A program made the translations under genes and the position numbers. A stretch of 64,000 nucleotides of DNA from Lepidodermella squamata (taxonomy: Eukaryota; Gastrotricha), in assembly GCA_047495785.1 (NCBI GenBank), contig JBLDXI010000021.1, forward strand, positions 992,001-1,056,000, in the 5' to 3' direction. The notes beneath the pieces are model-generated. The model was given only the letters and a program-made list of their open reading frames with translations, made no database searches and had not been told where the DNA came from. Within the stretch, counting starts at the first letter, position 1, and each line of letters opens with the position of its first letter. Positions 24,601 through 36,543 of this stretch are shown here, piece by piece.

Positions 24601-25869
24601 CCTCAGAATTTTTTTGAAAAATAATATATAAAAGCGTAAAATATTGCGGGGGAGTTCGGGAGGCGATTCCGCTTAATTTTGAATGTATATTATAATTTTA
24701 GGGGATTAGCTCAAGTTTTTAGACAGCGCAGTTATACTGAAATATATTCTTATTCGCTGGACTACGTCATTCTTGGAATTATAGTTATTCCGCGGAAAAA
24801 TAATTGAGCTATGTAGCTTGTCCTTTTGCCAAAGCAAATAAAAAGCTGAGAATTAATTGTTAAAGCTATTTGCATTTGGCTAGGGAGCAGGATATAGCAA
24901 TTTGCATCTTTGCTTAATTTAATGCATCGCGGAATATTTTTGTTGGCTATCGCTCTTCTTCATCGTAATCCCTCAAGTGGTAACACTCCCACATTTTACA
25001 CTTAACATTGTCCGTGATTTTTGAGGACTGGATATCACGCCAATGTCAGTTGGGACCCACAAAAATCATCAGCTGATTGCATAAATCACATCACTATTTT
25101 CACAGTTTAGGATGCAAAAGTAGTGCGAAGTATATATTATACCATCGCAATAGAAATGAAGAAATTGGTAATTGTCACGCATGATTAACTTTCTCAGCGC
25201 TAGGTTCATTCCCGCTGATGAAGGTAGCGGTTGAGTGAGATCAGGATTGCCGAGACAATAATTAAGCAAGAAGCAACGCCGCAGATGATATGTTTTTTAT
25301 TACCAACATCAACCACTCATCTACAGCCATAAAAATTGTCCGTCTTGCTTACAAGAAATGAAAGATTTATCTCTGTTCGATATTTTAATGTGCTTGGAAA
25401 GAAATAATTCTGGGGGCGGAAGAAAATGCCGATTTTATGGTTTTACACCTGTATGCCATGCAATAATGTTGGAAAATCAGGAAGAAAAGAGTAAGCTGAA
25501 GAATTAGTTGTTTTATGGCTGCATATAAGACCAGTGAATGACTGTCTGCAAAAATGACACCTTGTTGCTAGAAATGGCTTTTTAAATATTACAATGACTC
25601 ATGAAGTTGGACACTTATACACCAACATATAATGCCATTTATTTCAATAAAACGACAAAAAACCCTAATTGACAACTGTAGTTCATGATCTGGAGAATGA
25701 CACTAAAACAATAAAACGTCGATAAAATACTGAAACACTGATTTCATATAATCGAAATCGCGTCAAAAAATCTTGAATATTCGGCGGTTTCGACAAATAA
25801 ATTGATAATATTTTATACTAATAAATTAGTGCGAGTATAATTTTAATGTTGAGTAATTTATCGCAGATT
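21637..25869. other. Long intergenic region, no gene recognised
   Basis: Within these 4.2 kb I find no domain-bearing frame. The part next to 21636 must contain the potassium-channel promoter. There are CpG-rich patches near 22660-22690 (with the palindrome GAGCGCGCGCTC) and 24170-24300, and a short frame MKPFHFLR at 24437 ending in a consensus donor AG|GTAAGTATG. These suggest, but do not prove, an unrecognised plus-strand transcript. Confidence 0.4.
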
Positions 25870-27034
25870 TTATTTCGCGACTAGAGTAATAGCGGTGATA
25901 ATGGCCAATGCGCCCAGGGTCGCATCAACACGCCCAGCACCGCTATCGGCCGGTTTCGCCTGGTCCGTACGGCCAGTATTAGCCGTCGCGACGCTGGCGG
26001 CGCCTGTTGTTCGAGAGTTGGTCGCAACACGACGGCCGTACATTTGCTGCAAATTGCGGGAAGCCTGCGCCACAGGACCGCCCTGGCCTCCGATGGCCTG
26101 AACCTTTCGGAAAACAGCCATTTGAGCACGTGAAATGGGTTGTTTCGCGGCGAAAATAGTCCAGACGGCGCTTTCTGTGCACGGCGGGGTCGCCAGCGAG
26201 CCGTTGTAGCGGTAAAATTGCGTTGTCGTAGCAAGAGCTGGCAGCATGTTGATCAACGTAACGTTAACGCTGACGAGAGCTCCAGCTTGTGCAATGCGAT
26301 CAACAGCCGCAATCATCGGAGCAATCGCATTGTTTGTATCGCCAAACTGAAAAAAGATTGAAACGCTTATCGTCTTGAATTTTGGGATTTTTATTAAAAT
26401 TTACGGTGAATAGGTAGGAGAAAACAGCAAACTGGTCAATCAAGCCATCATCGTTGTTGCTTTTGCTGGATCGATACGTTAGCAGTTGCATTTCCAACGG
26501 GGCTGGTTTATAGTCGACATAGTGATCGGAGCCTTTCATTAAATTAAATAAAAAAAAATCCACCTTAAGATATTGGAATTTTTTTATTTACCCTCGCAGT
26601 CGGTGCCAGCCCATCGGAATTCGATGCTTCGGATGAAGTATTCACCCGACAGTCCACCGCCCATGATTTTAGGCAGACGTTGGTCTTCATCTTGCAGGTC
26701 GACGGTCCATTTGATGCCTCGATTGCCAGGATTGCTCAGGGTTCCGTTGATGTTATTTTGGAAATTTACGAATCGCAGAGTGGTGAGAGATTGGTCGTAG
26801 AATACTTCGAAGGTATTTATGGCAATAGGACTTTGACGGCGACCAGTCAGGCAAATAGGGCTCCATTTCTCTTGAGCTGTGAAAGGCAAAAACGTTTTAA
26901 ATTTTATTTATTCACGAATTTCGTTTACCAGTATAAGACCAGTTATCAGTATCATCAGCTGTTTGAACACGGAAATGGGTTAGCGAGTCGAAAATGACCA
27001 ATGCCAGCAGGTAGAATGCGTTCCGAAACGCCAT
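25870..27034 (-). CDS. CA-A: carbonic anhydrase-related protein, zinc ligands lost
   Basis: Exons 27034-26929, 26876-26592, 26532-26405 and 26346-25870 encode 331 aa. A signal peptide (MAFRNAFYLLALVIF) is followed by an alpha-CA fold (RRQSPIAIN, LPKIMGGGL, FYRYNGS, TPPC, YGRRV). The zinc-site stretch reads IEFRWAG where active enzymes have HFHWG, and LEMQLLT where they have ELHLVH. By human CA II numbering, His94, His96 and His119 are replaced by Glu, Arg and Gln. Thr199 is Ala and the proton-shuttle His64 is also gone. It should not hydrate CO2 and resembles CA-related proteins in principle. The C-terminus is hydrophobic (TLGALAIITAITLVAK), as for a GPI-anchor signal. Confidence 0.92.
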
Positions 27035-27411
27035 TTCAACCTTCAACACGAGACGAGTGAGTTTTACTCAACAAAACTACTGCAAGTACAGTTAGGTATA
27101 GGTATATGATTTGGACACAAAAAAGCTCCTATTCCGCGTCGTGTCGATGCAAAAGGATCAAGGCTCCCTGCGAGCAAACAGCGACGCATGCTCACCTGTA
27201 ATCTGGTTTGATTAAAAAACATCGGTGCAAAAAATTTATTATTGTTCTGCAAAATTTTCTGTAATCGTTCTAATCGCCGCGTGATTAAGCGACCGGTTCG
27301 AAATCAAGGCCTGTATAATGGCTATAATAAAAGGAGGCGGGAATAAAAATTAATTCTTTTATTGCTCTGCCTTGCGTCAGATCATTGAACGAACGGTGAC
27401 TAATATAATAT
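27035..27411. other. Gap between CA-A and CA-B
   Basis: Contains the CA-A upstream region and the CA-B 3' UTR. A minus-strand AATAAA for CA-B lies at 27358-27363. Nothing else is recognised. Confidence 0.5.
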
Positions 27412-28598
27412 CTACTCAGCAGCCCAGTTCGCGTAGACGATGCTGCTGTCGTCGACCTGACTTTTAAGGCGGCTACGCATCTCCCGCATTGACGCAATCG
27501 ATGGCTCGGCGGCGCTGTTTCGTGTTTTGACTAGCGAGTCGTAGTAATTACGGCTCATCGGCAGGCGCCGTTCAGATACGAACCAAGCGACTGATTGTTG
27601 AAAGCACGGCGGCTCGGTCAACGTGCCCTGGTACCGATAGAAGCGCGGGTAATTCTCGAGGCCCGGAACTAGGCGGGACAGGACAAGCGGGACCGGCAAA
27701 ATACCAATCGGATTCAGCGTTAAAAATTCCCATTCTGAAGAATGAGCTAACGAGCTGTTGTGCTCACGAGCTAAAATTTTTCTCGCATCCGTCAGCTTTT
27801 CGTCATCGAAAAAATCGAACAAAACTGCTAAGACAAGCAGGCCATTTTTCCGCGGCTTTGCTTTATCAAATGTTTGAAATTTGATGTTAAAAAATACCAA
27901 ATGTACCTATAGATTCAGAGAGAATTCGATGAAAATATAAGATTCAATAGAGGACTTACTTCAACGGGAGATAATTCAAGTTCTATTGCGTGGAATGAAC
28001 CTTCGCAAGTTGACATTCCGAAGTGAATCTGAATTTCATGAAGGGCGTAAATTCCCCCCAAGTGGCCGCCGTCAATCGTAGGTAGTTGATGCCAGTTCGA
28101 TTTCTTCAATGGAACCCATACTCCTGGTAGAATAATAAAAATAGCAATTTTTTTATTAAAAATAGATTTTTTACGCGAATTTCTTGTAGTAGCAGAAACC
28201 ATTCCATACATTTCTTTGCCGAAATTTTCAAATCGAATTGGGTGCTTGATAAAATCGGAATCGAGTTTCGAGGAATATGGGCACAACAACATAGGGCCGA
28301 TATTTCGACTTGGGTAGCACAAATTATCCGAGTTGATAATCGAAGTCAAATTAGGCTCGGGCGTGAAAAAATGAGCGTTGCGAGGGACATTTTCGGTAAC
28401 AACCTGCGAAGTTGCGGGGGATGTAGTCGATTTTAGCTTCGATTGTTTCGCGTTTAGTTGCTTTTTCGGAGCTTTTTTCGCCGCCTTCTTATCCGGCAAG
28501 AGACGACCGTCGATCAGATCGATATTCAGCAACTCATCGCTGGCAACCAACAACGTATTGATAAGAAAAATCAACAGTGCGAAATTTTCAAAATTCAT
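27412..28598 (-). CDS. CA-B: divergent carbonic anhydrase-like protein
   Basis: Exons 28598-28175, 28123-27960 and 27906-27412 give 360 aa. After the signal peptide (MNFENFALLIFLINTLL) comes a Lys-rich stretch (KKAAKKAPKKQLNAKQ). The usual RQSP motif is absent. The zinc region reads EIQIHFG and VEVHLVF, so His94 is Gln while His96 and His119 are kept. Thr199 is kept, with EPPC after it. There is no hydrophobic C-terminal tail, so a secreted protein is likely. The first intron is 51 nt, a multiple of three without a stop, so an intron-retaining form would stay in frame. This is the most divergent member of the array, and loss of activity is inferred. Confidence 0.87.
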
Positions 28599-28945
28599 AA
28601 TTGCTGAAGTTATGGCACAACTTTGAGATGAAATTATCCTTCCTCGAACATGAGGCGTAATATTTATGGGTATTAGTCACTAGAGTAGCCTAATTGGATC
28701 CGCTCCAGTGGAAGTCAGCTGCTAGCTTATTAGTTCTCACATGGACGGTGTGGTATCTCCATTTTTCTTTCCGCCCTCGCAACTTTCTGGCTGACCCTGA
28801 TCAAATCACACGGTAGCGTTTATTTTTGCTGCCTTAATTATAAGCAATACACAACGAAAAATCTTAAAATATCATAAGTTATTATTACGAGCATTTTTGT
28901 TGCTTTTCAATTATGACTTGAATTTCGCGAAAATTTTCGTTAATT
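28599..28945. other. Gap between CA-B and CA-C
   Basis: Holds the CA-B promoter side and the CA-C 3' UTR, with a minus-strand AATAAA at 28819-28824. An acceptor-like CTTCAG lies just upstream of the CA-B ATG. No gene is seen. Confidence 0.5.
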
Positions 28946-31109
28946 TTACGGTCTGACATTCGTGAGAACTTTCCGCCCATACAACTGCTGAATATCGCGG
29001 TGAACAGTTGGCAAAGGCGTGTCGTCATCCGATAGAGCGTATCGAAAAGCGGCGATTTGCTGCTTTGAAATCGACTGACGTGCCGCGAAAACCGTCCAAA
29101 CGGCGTTTTCCGAACACGGTGGCTGGGCCAGTGACCCGTTGTAGCGGTAATATTGAATCGTGCTTGGCAACGGAGGCAGCAAGGCGCTTAGGGTAATGTT
29201 CATCATGTCTGGTTATAATTATTTTTTATTAAGAAAATTGGGGGGAAAAAATATATACTCTCGCTTCCGAAATATGAAATTCTCTCAACCGCAGCGATTA
29301 GTGGATCTATTGCATCGTTCGATTCTCCCAACTGCAAGAAAAAAAACGAAATTTCCAAATAAAGTTCTCATTTTTCTCTGAATACCTGGTAGAGATAAGC
29401 GAATATAGCGAAATCAGCCGGTCTTTCGTTATTCTGCTGAGTTGTCCGATAAGTCAGCATCTGGAGCTCAAACTGAGCAGGTTTAACATTGATGTAGTGA
29501 TCGGAGCCTGAAAATCAGAAATTTTTCGAAAATCTCTAAAAATGTCCCTAATTGATACCATCGCAATCAGAATTGCTCCATCGGAAATCAATGCTATGAA
29601 CGAGATATTCCCCGTCCAGGCCACCTCCACTAACTTTTGGCAGGGCTGGGCTGAAGTCTGGCAAACTAACACGCCACTTGATGCCACGATTCCCGAGATT
29701 CCCGACAGTTCCAGCTATCGGGAAGCTGAAGTTCATGTAGCGTATCCCTGTCAATGACCGTTCGTAGACTGCATCGAACGTATTGATGTGAACAGGCGAT
29801 TGTTGCTTGCCTTTCAAACACATAGTCGGCCAGATATCTTGCGCTGAAAATTAAAAAATTCAGTGAAATTTACAAAATAATTCCAGCAAGCTTTTACCTG
29901 ACCATGACCAGTCAGCTGCTGATACAAAATCAAGATTCGGCCTTCTCACAGGTGGCGCAGTTGTTGGTTCCGTAACCTCCGATGGATCAGGTGTAGTCAC
30001 TATCGGTCTTTTGCACATGCCTCTAGCAATTACCGTTCCAGTGACTAGGGACGACCTGAAATTTGAAAGAATGCATCGGCCATAGGTTGGGCGAACCAGG
30101 CGATGAGGCTTTGAAGGATTGCGCCTGGTTGCGTCGGTTATCCTGCGAAAGTACGCCAATTGAGCGCTGGAAATAGACAGTTTGTTGCCGAAAACTGTCC
30201 ACGTGGCTGATTCGGTGCAAGGCGGGGTGGGCAACGAGCCGTTGTAGCGGTAAAATTGCGGCGTGACGTATGATGGCGGTATCAAAGTTTCCAAATCGGT
30301 ATCATAAGGCTCTTCAAAAATAAAAAATTATTTAAAACCAATAAAAAGCCTTGAATTATTACTCGAAGTCGCATATTGGGTGACCCAGTCGACGCCATCT
30401 TTAATTATTCCTTCCAGGTAAGAACTGGCCTCGCCGAGCTGGAAAAATCGTGAAAATAATCGGATTTTTTTCTTTAAGCTGGAATTTACCGTGAACATGT
30501 AGGAAAAAATTGCGAAGTCATTTGTTTGGTCATCGAGACCCATTAGCAAGCTAGCTCGCGAGGTGATCAACTGCATCTCCAAAACAGCCGGCTGGCCGTC
30601 TATTGTATGATCGGAGCCTATACTCAACAACAGCCTTTAACGATTTATACGAAAATGACAGTGATTTACCTTCTTTATTGTCATCGCTCCATCGGAACTC
30701 AATGCGACGTGCGAAGTAGGTATCACCTAGACTGCCGCCGGTTATTTTTGGTAATCTTCCGGTGGATTCACTCGGACTTTCGATCGTGTATCTCAATCCC
30801 TGATCGCCAGTGTTGCGAAGCCATCCCGAGAGAGGGGTGTCGAAATTGATGAACCGAAATCGCTCGAGGGACTGGTCGTAATACACCTCTGATGAATTTA
30901 TATTGATAGGGGATTGAGCTCGACCTATTGAGCACTCGCCTGGTCGCCATGTTCTTTGAGCTAAGATCAAAATTTGATTATAAAATCATTAATTTATTAA
31001 AAATGAGACCTGTGTAGGTCCAACTATCGCCGAACTGAGCTTGAATGATCGGAAGAAATCCGCTGATAAACAGCAACAACCAAGCATTCATTTCCTTCAA
31101 CAGGTTCAT
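28946..31109 (-). CDS. CA-C: two-domain carbonic anhydrase-related protein, both domains lacking zinc ligands
   Basis: Nine exons (31109-31010, 30960-30670, 30617-30490, 30438-30363, 30311-29898, 29843-29559, 29507-29386, 29331-29259, 29208-28946) join in frame and give 583 aa. A signal peptide is followed by CA domain 1, a Pro/Thr linker (TTPDPSEVTEPTTAPP), then CA domain 2. Domain 1 has IEFRWSD and LEMQLIT; domain 2 has IDFRWSN and FELQMLT. The three histidines are therefore Glu/Arg/Gln and Asp/Arg/Gln. Thr199 is Pro and Ala. Exon sizes match CA-A (285, 128 nt), so it shares ancestry with that gene. The end (GRKVLTNVRP) has no anchor signal, so the protein is probably secreted. A binding or scaffold role is inferred. 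Confidence 0.92.
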
Positions 31110-31579
31110 TTTACCGGCCAAGCACTTGATCATTATTAAGTTTATGCGGAGAAAATGGCCAGCGATAAACACGGCTTGTTTGTTGTATCGACTGCAATGC
31201 ATCGAATAGGTGTGAAGTTGTGTAGGCCAGCTCGTGTTAGAGATCAATTGGCCTGATAAACAAAACACGGGCAAATTTGACACAATAGTCGTGCTCTCAC
31301 GTGTTGTAATTACTCTTTCGGTACGCGTATTGCTCAGGTCACGACAGCAAAGAGATGAGCATCTCATAAAAACAGCCAGAAATAATGCGAATAAACAAAT
31401 TAAAAACAACTTTTATTACTGATATTCCGCAATTTCAACAAGAAAAATGACCAACGGGTTGAAACGAAATAATTAGCTGATTAAAAGCGCTACCGGGAAT
31501 AAAAATAAAATGTATGCATAAATAGCATGCTAATTAAGGGCTTAATTTAAATAATGTTTAATAAGCGATTTTGGATTGA
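31110..31579. other. Gap between CA-C and CA-D
   Basis: 470 bp with no recognised gene; contains the CA-C promoter side and the CA-D 3' UTR. A minus-strand AATAAA-type signal occurs near 31409, about 170 bp past the CA-D stop. Confidence 0.4.
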
Positions 31580-32632
31580 TTACAGAAGCAATTTGGCAAT
31601 TAGACCGCTGGCAAGCAAGAACGGCAGTGAGGAGGTCGATTGAGCGCCCGCGCCATACGCGGCCTTGTCGTTCGAATAAACCACACGGCCGTGCAGTTTT
31701 TGGATCGAGCGGTAGTTGAGCGAGGTCGCGTGTTCGCCTTTCGCGTTCACCTGATGAATAGAGCGGAACTTGGCTAGCAGGGCCGGGTCGGCATCGGCGT
31801 GCTGGGTGATGACAGTCCACGTGACTGATTCGTCGCAAGTCGGCGTCGTTAACGAGCCGAGGTAGCGGTAAAAACTCTTCGTATTTGTCAAAATGTCCTC
31901 GATATACCGAGTCATATTGACACGACGCTCTAGAAAAAAATCGATAAATTATTTAAAAAAATCAGATTTTAATTTCACACCTGGGACGGTCGCTTTCGGC
32001 ATTTTGAGGTTGTCCAGGAGACTGCTGTACTCTTGCGACAAAAATTGGCCGAGTTTCGAGTTGACATGACTCGCGTCTTTCGCCGCGTTTATTAGGATAC
32101 CAACAACAGCCAGGCCATCGCTTTTGCTCTTAGCTTCGACGAGGTTTTGATATTTGGTGTTAAAATGAACCAAATGCAGCTCGAGAGGTGAACGCGTGTA
32201 ACTATAAAATTTCCAGAATTAATTAAAAAAATCGAAATTCTGGTTAAATTACTCAATGACGTGCTCCGAGCCGTCACAATCGCTAACGCCCCAATGAAAG
32301 TGAAGAGAATGAAACTGGTATTCGCCCTTGAGACCACCGCCAGAAAGCTTAGCCTTCGAGCTGCTGTTGGCACTAGCGGCAAACGCAACTGAATGGCCGT
32401 TGTTGATGTAGTCACCAAGCGTAAGATCGGCGGGATAGCTGAACTGCAGGTAGCCCAGGCGAGGGTCGTGGACAGCCTCTTGAAGGCTCAGGGCAACGGG
32501 TGACTGGCGCCGGCCGGTTTTGCACACGCCGCCCCAGTTGCGGCCGATTTCGGCGTAGTCCCAAGGCGCATCGGCGCCAAACGTGAACTCAGCCGCGAGA
32601 AGTGATAAACAGACAATCTTGAGCAGAGACAT
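31580..32632 (-). CDS. CA-D: alpha-carbonic anhydrase, probably active, GPI-anchored
   Basis: Exons 32632-32253, 32201-31981 and 31929-31580 encode 316 aa. It has a signal peptide (MSLLKIVCLSLLAAEFTFG), RRQSPVAL, NNGHSV (His64 position retained), LHFHWG and LELHLVHFN (all three zinc histidines), and SLTTPTC (Thr199 and Thr200 kept, Pro202 changed to Thr). The hydrophobic end SSLPFLLASGLIAKLLL fits a GPI signal. The reaction is reversible CO2 hydration at the cell surface. It is one of only three single-domain members here that keep the proton-shuttle His, which argues for a fast enzyme. Confidence 0.94.
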
Positions 32633-33837
32633 ATTTTTAAAAAAATCCTAAAATAAAAAGACGAAATTAATTGTGAAAATGTTAATTTAATTGTGATAGG
32701 ATTAGCATAGTGGGGTTATATTGGTTCGTTCTAGAAATTATGGAAATCCGTCATAATAAGTAGCGTCAGAGACGCGTCGGATGCGGATAAAATAAATTTT
32801 CGATTCTCTTTAAGATCTGAATTGAAGGCTCTTCTTCGAAACCAGAGTTACCAGTTCAAAACAAGTAATTAACACGAGCCGAGACTAACACGCGATTCTA
32901 CCGCTACGGATGACTGACCCCGCAATGCAACAGGTACCGCTCGATTTTTTAGTAATTGAGTCATCTAAAGGCGCAGTCAGCCGTATCGCCAGTCCTAAAA
33001 ACGCCAGTGAAATATATTCTAGAAATTTCGCTAAAAACAACAATAAACTCAGTTCCGATTTCGAGTTCATCGCGGTAACAAATCCCGTTTGTGTTTATTG
33101 CCACAAGGGTTACAATAACATAATTTCAGCGGATAACTATCGTTTGCTCATAGACACACCCTGATAAGACCAGTAATATATGGAAGTAGACCAGCAGAGA
33201 GTTCACTTAACAAGACATATACTTAACTGGAGAGGAAAGATTACATTTACTTAACGGAGCCGGGCGTTATTTATGATTTAACAGGCGGCCAGTGTGTTAG
33301 CTGCTACAGGCAATATAACATCACTTTGTGTGGTACAAAATAAATCCGTCAGAAAAAACCGTGTTCGGAAGCTATCGCGTGCGGTGTAATTGCGCGCGCC
33401 GCTCGAGCAGCGCCATTGGCGTCGGCTTTATTCTGGTGCAGAACAAGCAGAGCGGCGTGAGTTGATCATAATGCGGAGTAATATCGGCAACTTCGGCGTC
33501 TACTTGAATCGGGTTATTTTTTAATCATTACGTGCGGCTGACTTTTTATATATAGATGATAAAGACTCGGTATAAAACACATCAACTCCCGAAAGCAATC
33601 ATGAGCGGTTTCAGACTGTGTATGAAATCTCGGCGCGGATCCATTTTATTGAGGTTAAAACAACTGCCACGGATAACATTATTGAAGATCAACGACTGCA
33701 CCGCAACAGACAATTGTTCTTTTTTATATTTATATCGAAGGGCGTCGAAATTTGAGATTTATAAGCTCCGTATTTTTTTATTTATACGTTAGTTAATCTC
33801 GGGATTGATAATTTATGCATTCGCTGAGTTGGCTACT
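32633..33837. other. Intergenic region between CA-D and the AT-hook gene
   Basis: 1.2 kb without a convincing gene. It holds the CA-D promoter and the 3' UTR of the AT-hook gene (minus-strand AATAAA at 33777-33782). A CpG-rich patch lies near 33370-33440. A 78-codon plus-strand frame at 33556 has no recognisable domain. Confidence 0.4.
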
Positions 33838-35577
33838 CTACGCACGTGATGTAGCCAGATCGACGCCCTCAACCCACGCTTTCTCGGCTATTCTGTGAGC
33901 TCGTACGATCTCCTGCTTGGCCCAGGCCACAAATTCAGGCACCTGAAACGAGTAAAGCGATAGAATTTTAATAAGAAAAATTATGGCAATAAAGTGTAAC
34001 AAGAAAAAATATGCGAAAATTTAATTCACTTGAAACCTTGAAATTGGTCAAAAAATAAAATCTGAATTTTGGAGTTTAAAATCGTCGAAATCACCCTTCT
34101 AAATGTGGCCTCTCATCTATTAACATATCCCAAATGAAGTTTTGAAGGATACAAAATGGAAAAGCTATGAGGCAATCTTTAAAGTTTGAATCCCAGTTTC
34201 TCAATGCCCCGATCGATTCCTTGCTCATCTTCGATCTTTGAAAAAGCCCCACTCCTCCATTTTACATGAAAATTATTGAAGCGAATGTTTAAAATTTACC
34301 TCTCGAAGTTTGAACCTCATCTTCTTTGCAGTTTCATCACCTGTTACTGTAAAGGACTGGGTCACCATTCCTTTATCGACACTTGAGTCAAGTCTAGGCT
34401 CCAACTGGGACTTGGCTGTAATTTGAACAGATTTTCCCTGCCGAACCAAAGGGCGAGTTATCAATGTAAAACAGAATGGAAAACATACCGCGAGATCTGA
34501 ATTCGAATTTTCGCGATTTTCTCCAATGTCATTCAGGTTACGATCAATTATTCTGGGCCGCCCCCTCTGACGGGTTTTCGGTGAATGATCAACCGCCTCA
34601 AGCGCCATTTTTTCCGGCTATTGAAGACAAATTTAGACGAAAATTAACAGCCCAAATAAATTCTATATCATACAGAAGAAACAGAATTTTCAACACTATT
34701 GACACGATTTAGGCTCTCATTTTCAGGATTCTGGTCGATTTTTCTCGGCCGACCTCGTTTGCGGCGTATTTCCGGAGAATTCGTGGTGTCTTCGATCAGC
34801 TTTTCCGCCACAACACTCGTCTTCGAGACGGTGGAGGGCTTTGTTCGTGACTTGACGGCAACTCTTGCTTCTGCCCACCATTTCTTGATCACCTTCTCTT
34901 CGAGGCATAGTTCTTGAACTAAGCATTGTAACCGATCGAAGGTTAGGGACTGTTTTGTAGCGAAGGCCTGCATTATCTTAGGTTGGAAAACTGTTTTCAA
35001 CTAAAACGGAATAAACTCACGACTTCGAGTGCAGCTTTTTGCGTATCATTAATGGCAACCTCATCATCGGGCTCTTCAACCTCTTGGATGACGAAAAACG
35101 TCTTTTTACGACTGGTTTTCGGTTCCTGGACTGCTGCCGTTTCAGTACTGTCGACAGTAACTGCTGATTTCTTCATCAGTGCCATCAATTTTTCGTCCTG
35201 AATTTTTGATAATTCTAGTTCTTAAACTTTTTAAAAAATCTCAAACTTACTTTCACGCAATCCGATACTTTAATAACCAAATGATTTTCCGACCAAATTT
35301 GCACGATATCCATGAATTCAGAGTAACTATCGGTCACGTCACTCGGCACGAATGATGTCGACGGGTCGGGGGCAACTGCCTGAGGCCACATCGGTGGTGA
35401 ATTATTGCTGAATTGAGGGTATGGAAAATAAGGCCATGGCCACGAGGGAGGAGGATATTGGCCCGGAGGCGTGAAATTGCGATTGTAATTCGGCGGGGGC
35501 AAATATGTCGATGCCCAGTCAGTATTAGAGCCGCCGTAGGGAAACATTGACGACAGACCTTGCACGTAAGGATTCAT
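33838..35577 (-). CDS. AT-hook nuclear protein with homeodomain-like segment
   Basis: Six exons, all phase 0 (35577-35251, 35197-35021, 35000-34674, 34617-34489, 34437-34300, 33942-33838), encode 400 aa. The N-terminus is Pro/Tyr/Trp-rich (QYPPPSWPWPYFPYPQ). The middle part has a segment (TFDRLQCLVQELCLEEKV then IKKWWAEARVAVK) that looks like helices 2-3 of a divergent homeodomain, with the WW in the WF position but without the usual Asn. Two AT-hook cores follow, KRGRPRKI and QRGRPRII. The last exon (VPEFVAWAKQEI) is helical and ends in TSRA. Likely a DNA-binding regulator in the nucleus. AT-hooks are certain; the homeodomain resemblance is tentative. Confidence 0.87.
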
Positions 35578-35822
35578 AACCTTGAGTTAACAGAGATAAG
35601 GTATAAGTCAATAATCAAGACTCATTTTAATTATCTTTTTACAAAGATTTTGCGATTGACTAAATTGGCGTGCGCTCAAAGCGTGCACTCGAGTATCCGC
35701 ACTCAAGCGAAAAAGTGTCCCTTTGCTTCATTTCAAAGCACACCCACAAGTTCGAGTCCTCCGCGGTTTTGACAAAACCATGTTTTTCGAATTTATATAA
35801 TCAGAAAAGCTAGAGAATTTTA
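35578..35822. promoter_or_regulatory. Upstream region of the AT-hook gene
   Basis: 245 bp between the AT-hook start codon and the inverted-repeat element. No other gene is visible. Confidence 0.35.
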
Positions 35823-36543
35823 TGATACCGTGGCGTGGGGTAACTTGGCCGGAAATATGGTGTTTTCAACCTCTTACGTCCCCGATAACTTGTTTCGCTT
35901 TAAATTTTATACCAAAAAATCTCCGTCCTATTCTCGATCGATTGGTCAAAACCCGGTCGACGACCGATGAAATCAATCGAATCTGTGGAGGTTGAAGTGA
36001 TCTTGACGAAGTGGGGTAACTTGGCCGCCTGGCTATTTCACTTGGCGATGAACCATCTGGCAGAAACTAGGGCGATGATTCATCACGCGCTCTCATGTCT
36101 AGGCCAACTTTTAGTGCGCATTTCGCACGTTAAAAATCGGCCAAGTTACCCCACAAAATGCAGGTAATTACCGCTCGCGATTGCGACATCAGTTTCCTGA
36201 GTTCATGGTGTCATTTGAAAGATATCACCGAGAGGAATCTTTCTGTGAAATCGGCATCTGCCTCCGATCCCAGATCCCAGATCCCAGATCCCGATCCCAG
36301 ATTCCTTGTTATAACTGCTCAAAATCTCGGCGCCTAAAATGAACGAGTTGGTACTGACCTTTTCCTTGTCATTTAAAAAACGATTTTCGAATTCGGCAAA
36401 AAGGGAGTTGTAGCTCAGGTGGCAAGGAATGTTCCTATGAAAAAATTTTCGTGAAGAAGGTTTTTCTCGATGTGATATCGACCAGAAGGCGACTTTTTCG
36501 GCCAAGCAACCCCCCGGCCAAGTTACCCGACGCCACGGTATCA
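35823..36543. mobile_element. Non-autonomous DNA transposon-like element (MITE) with 30-bp terminal inverted repeats
   Basis: The left end (35823-35852) and the reverse complement of the right end (36514-36543) agree at 29 of 30 bases, starting TGATACCGTGGCGT. The core GGGGTAACTTGGCC recurs inside near 36012 (same sense) and near 36137-36152 (opposite sense), making a nested inverted arrangement. No transposase frame fits inside 721 bp. No clear target-site duplication is visible, so the family is unassigned. It sits just upstream of the AT-hook gene. Confidence 0.8.
36266..36303. repeat. GATCCCA short tandem repeat
   Basis: About five imperfect copies of the 7-mer GATCCCA (one shortened) lie in the right half of the inverted-repeat element. 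Confidence 0.85.

Noticed and set aside
35745-35770. tRNA B-box-like GTTCGAGTCC
   Set aside because: No matching A-box or cloverleaf arms could be folded around it.
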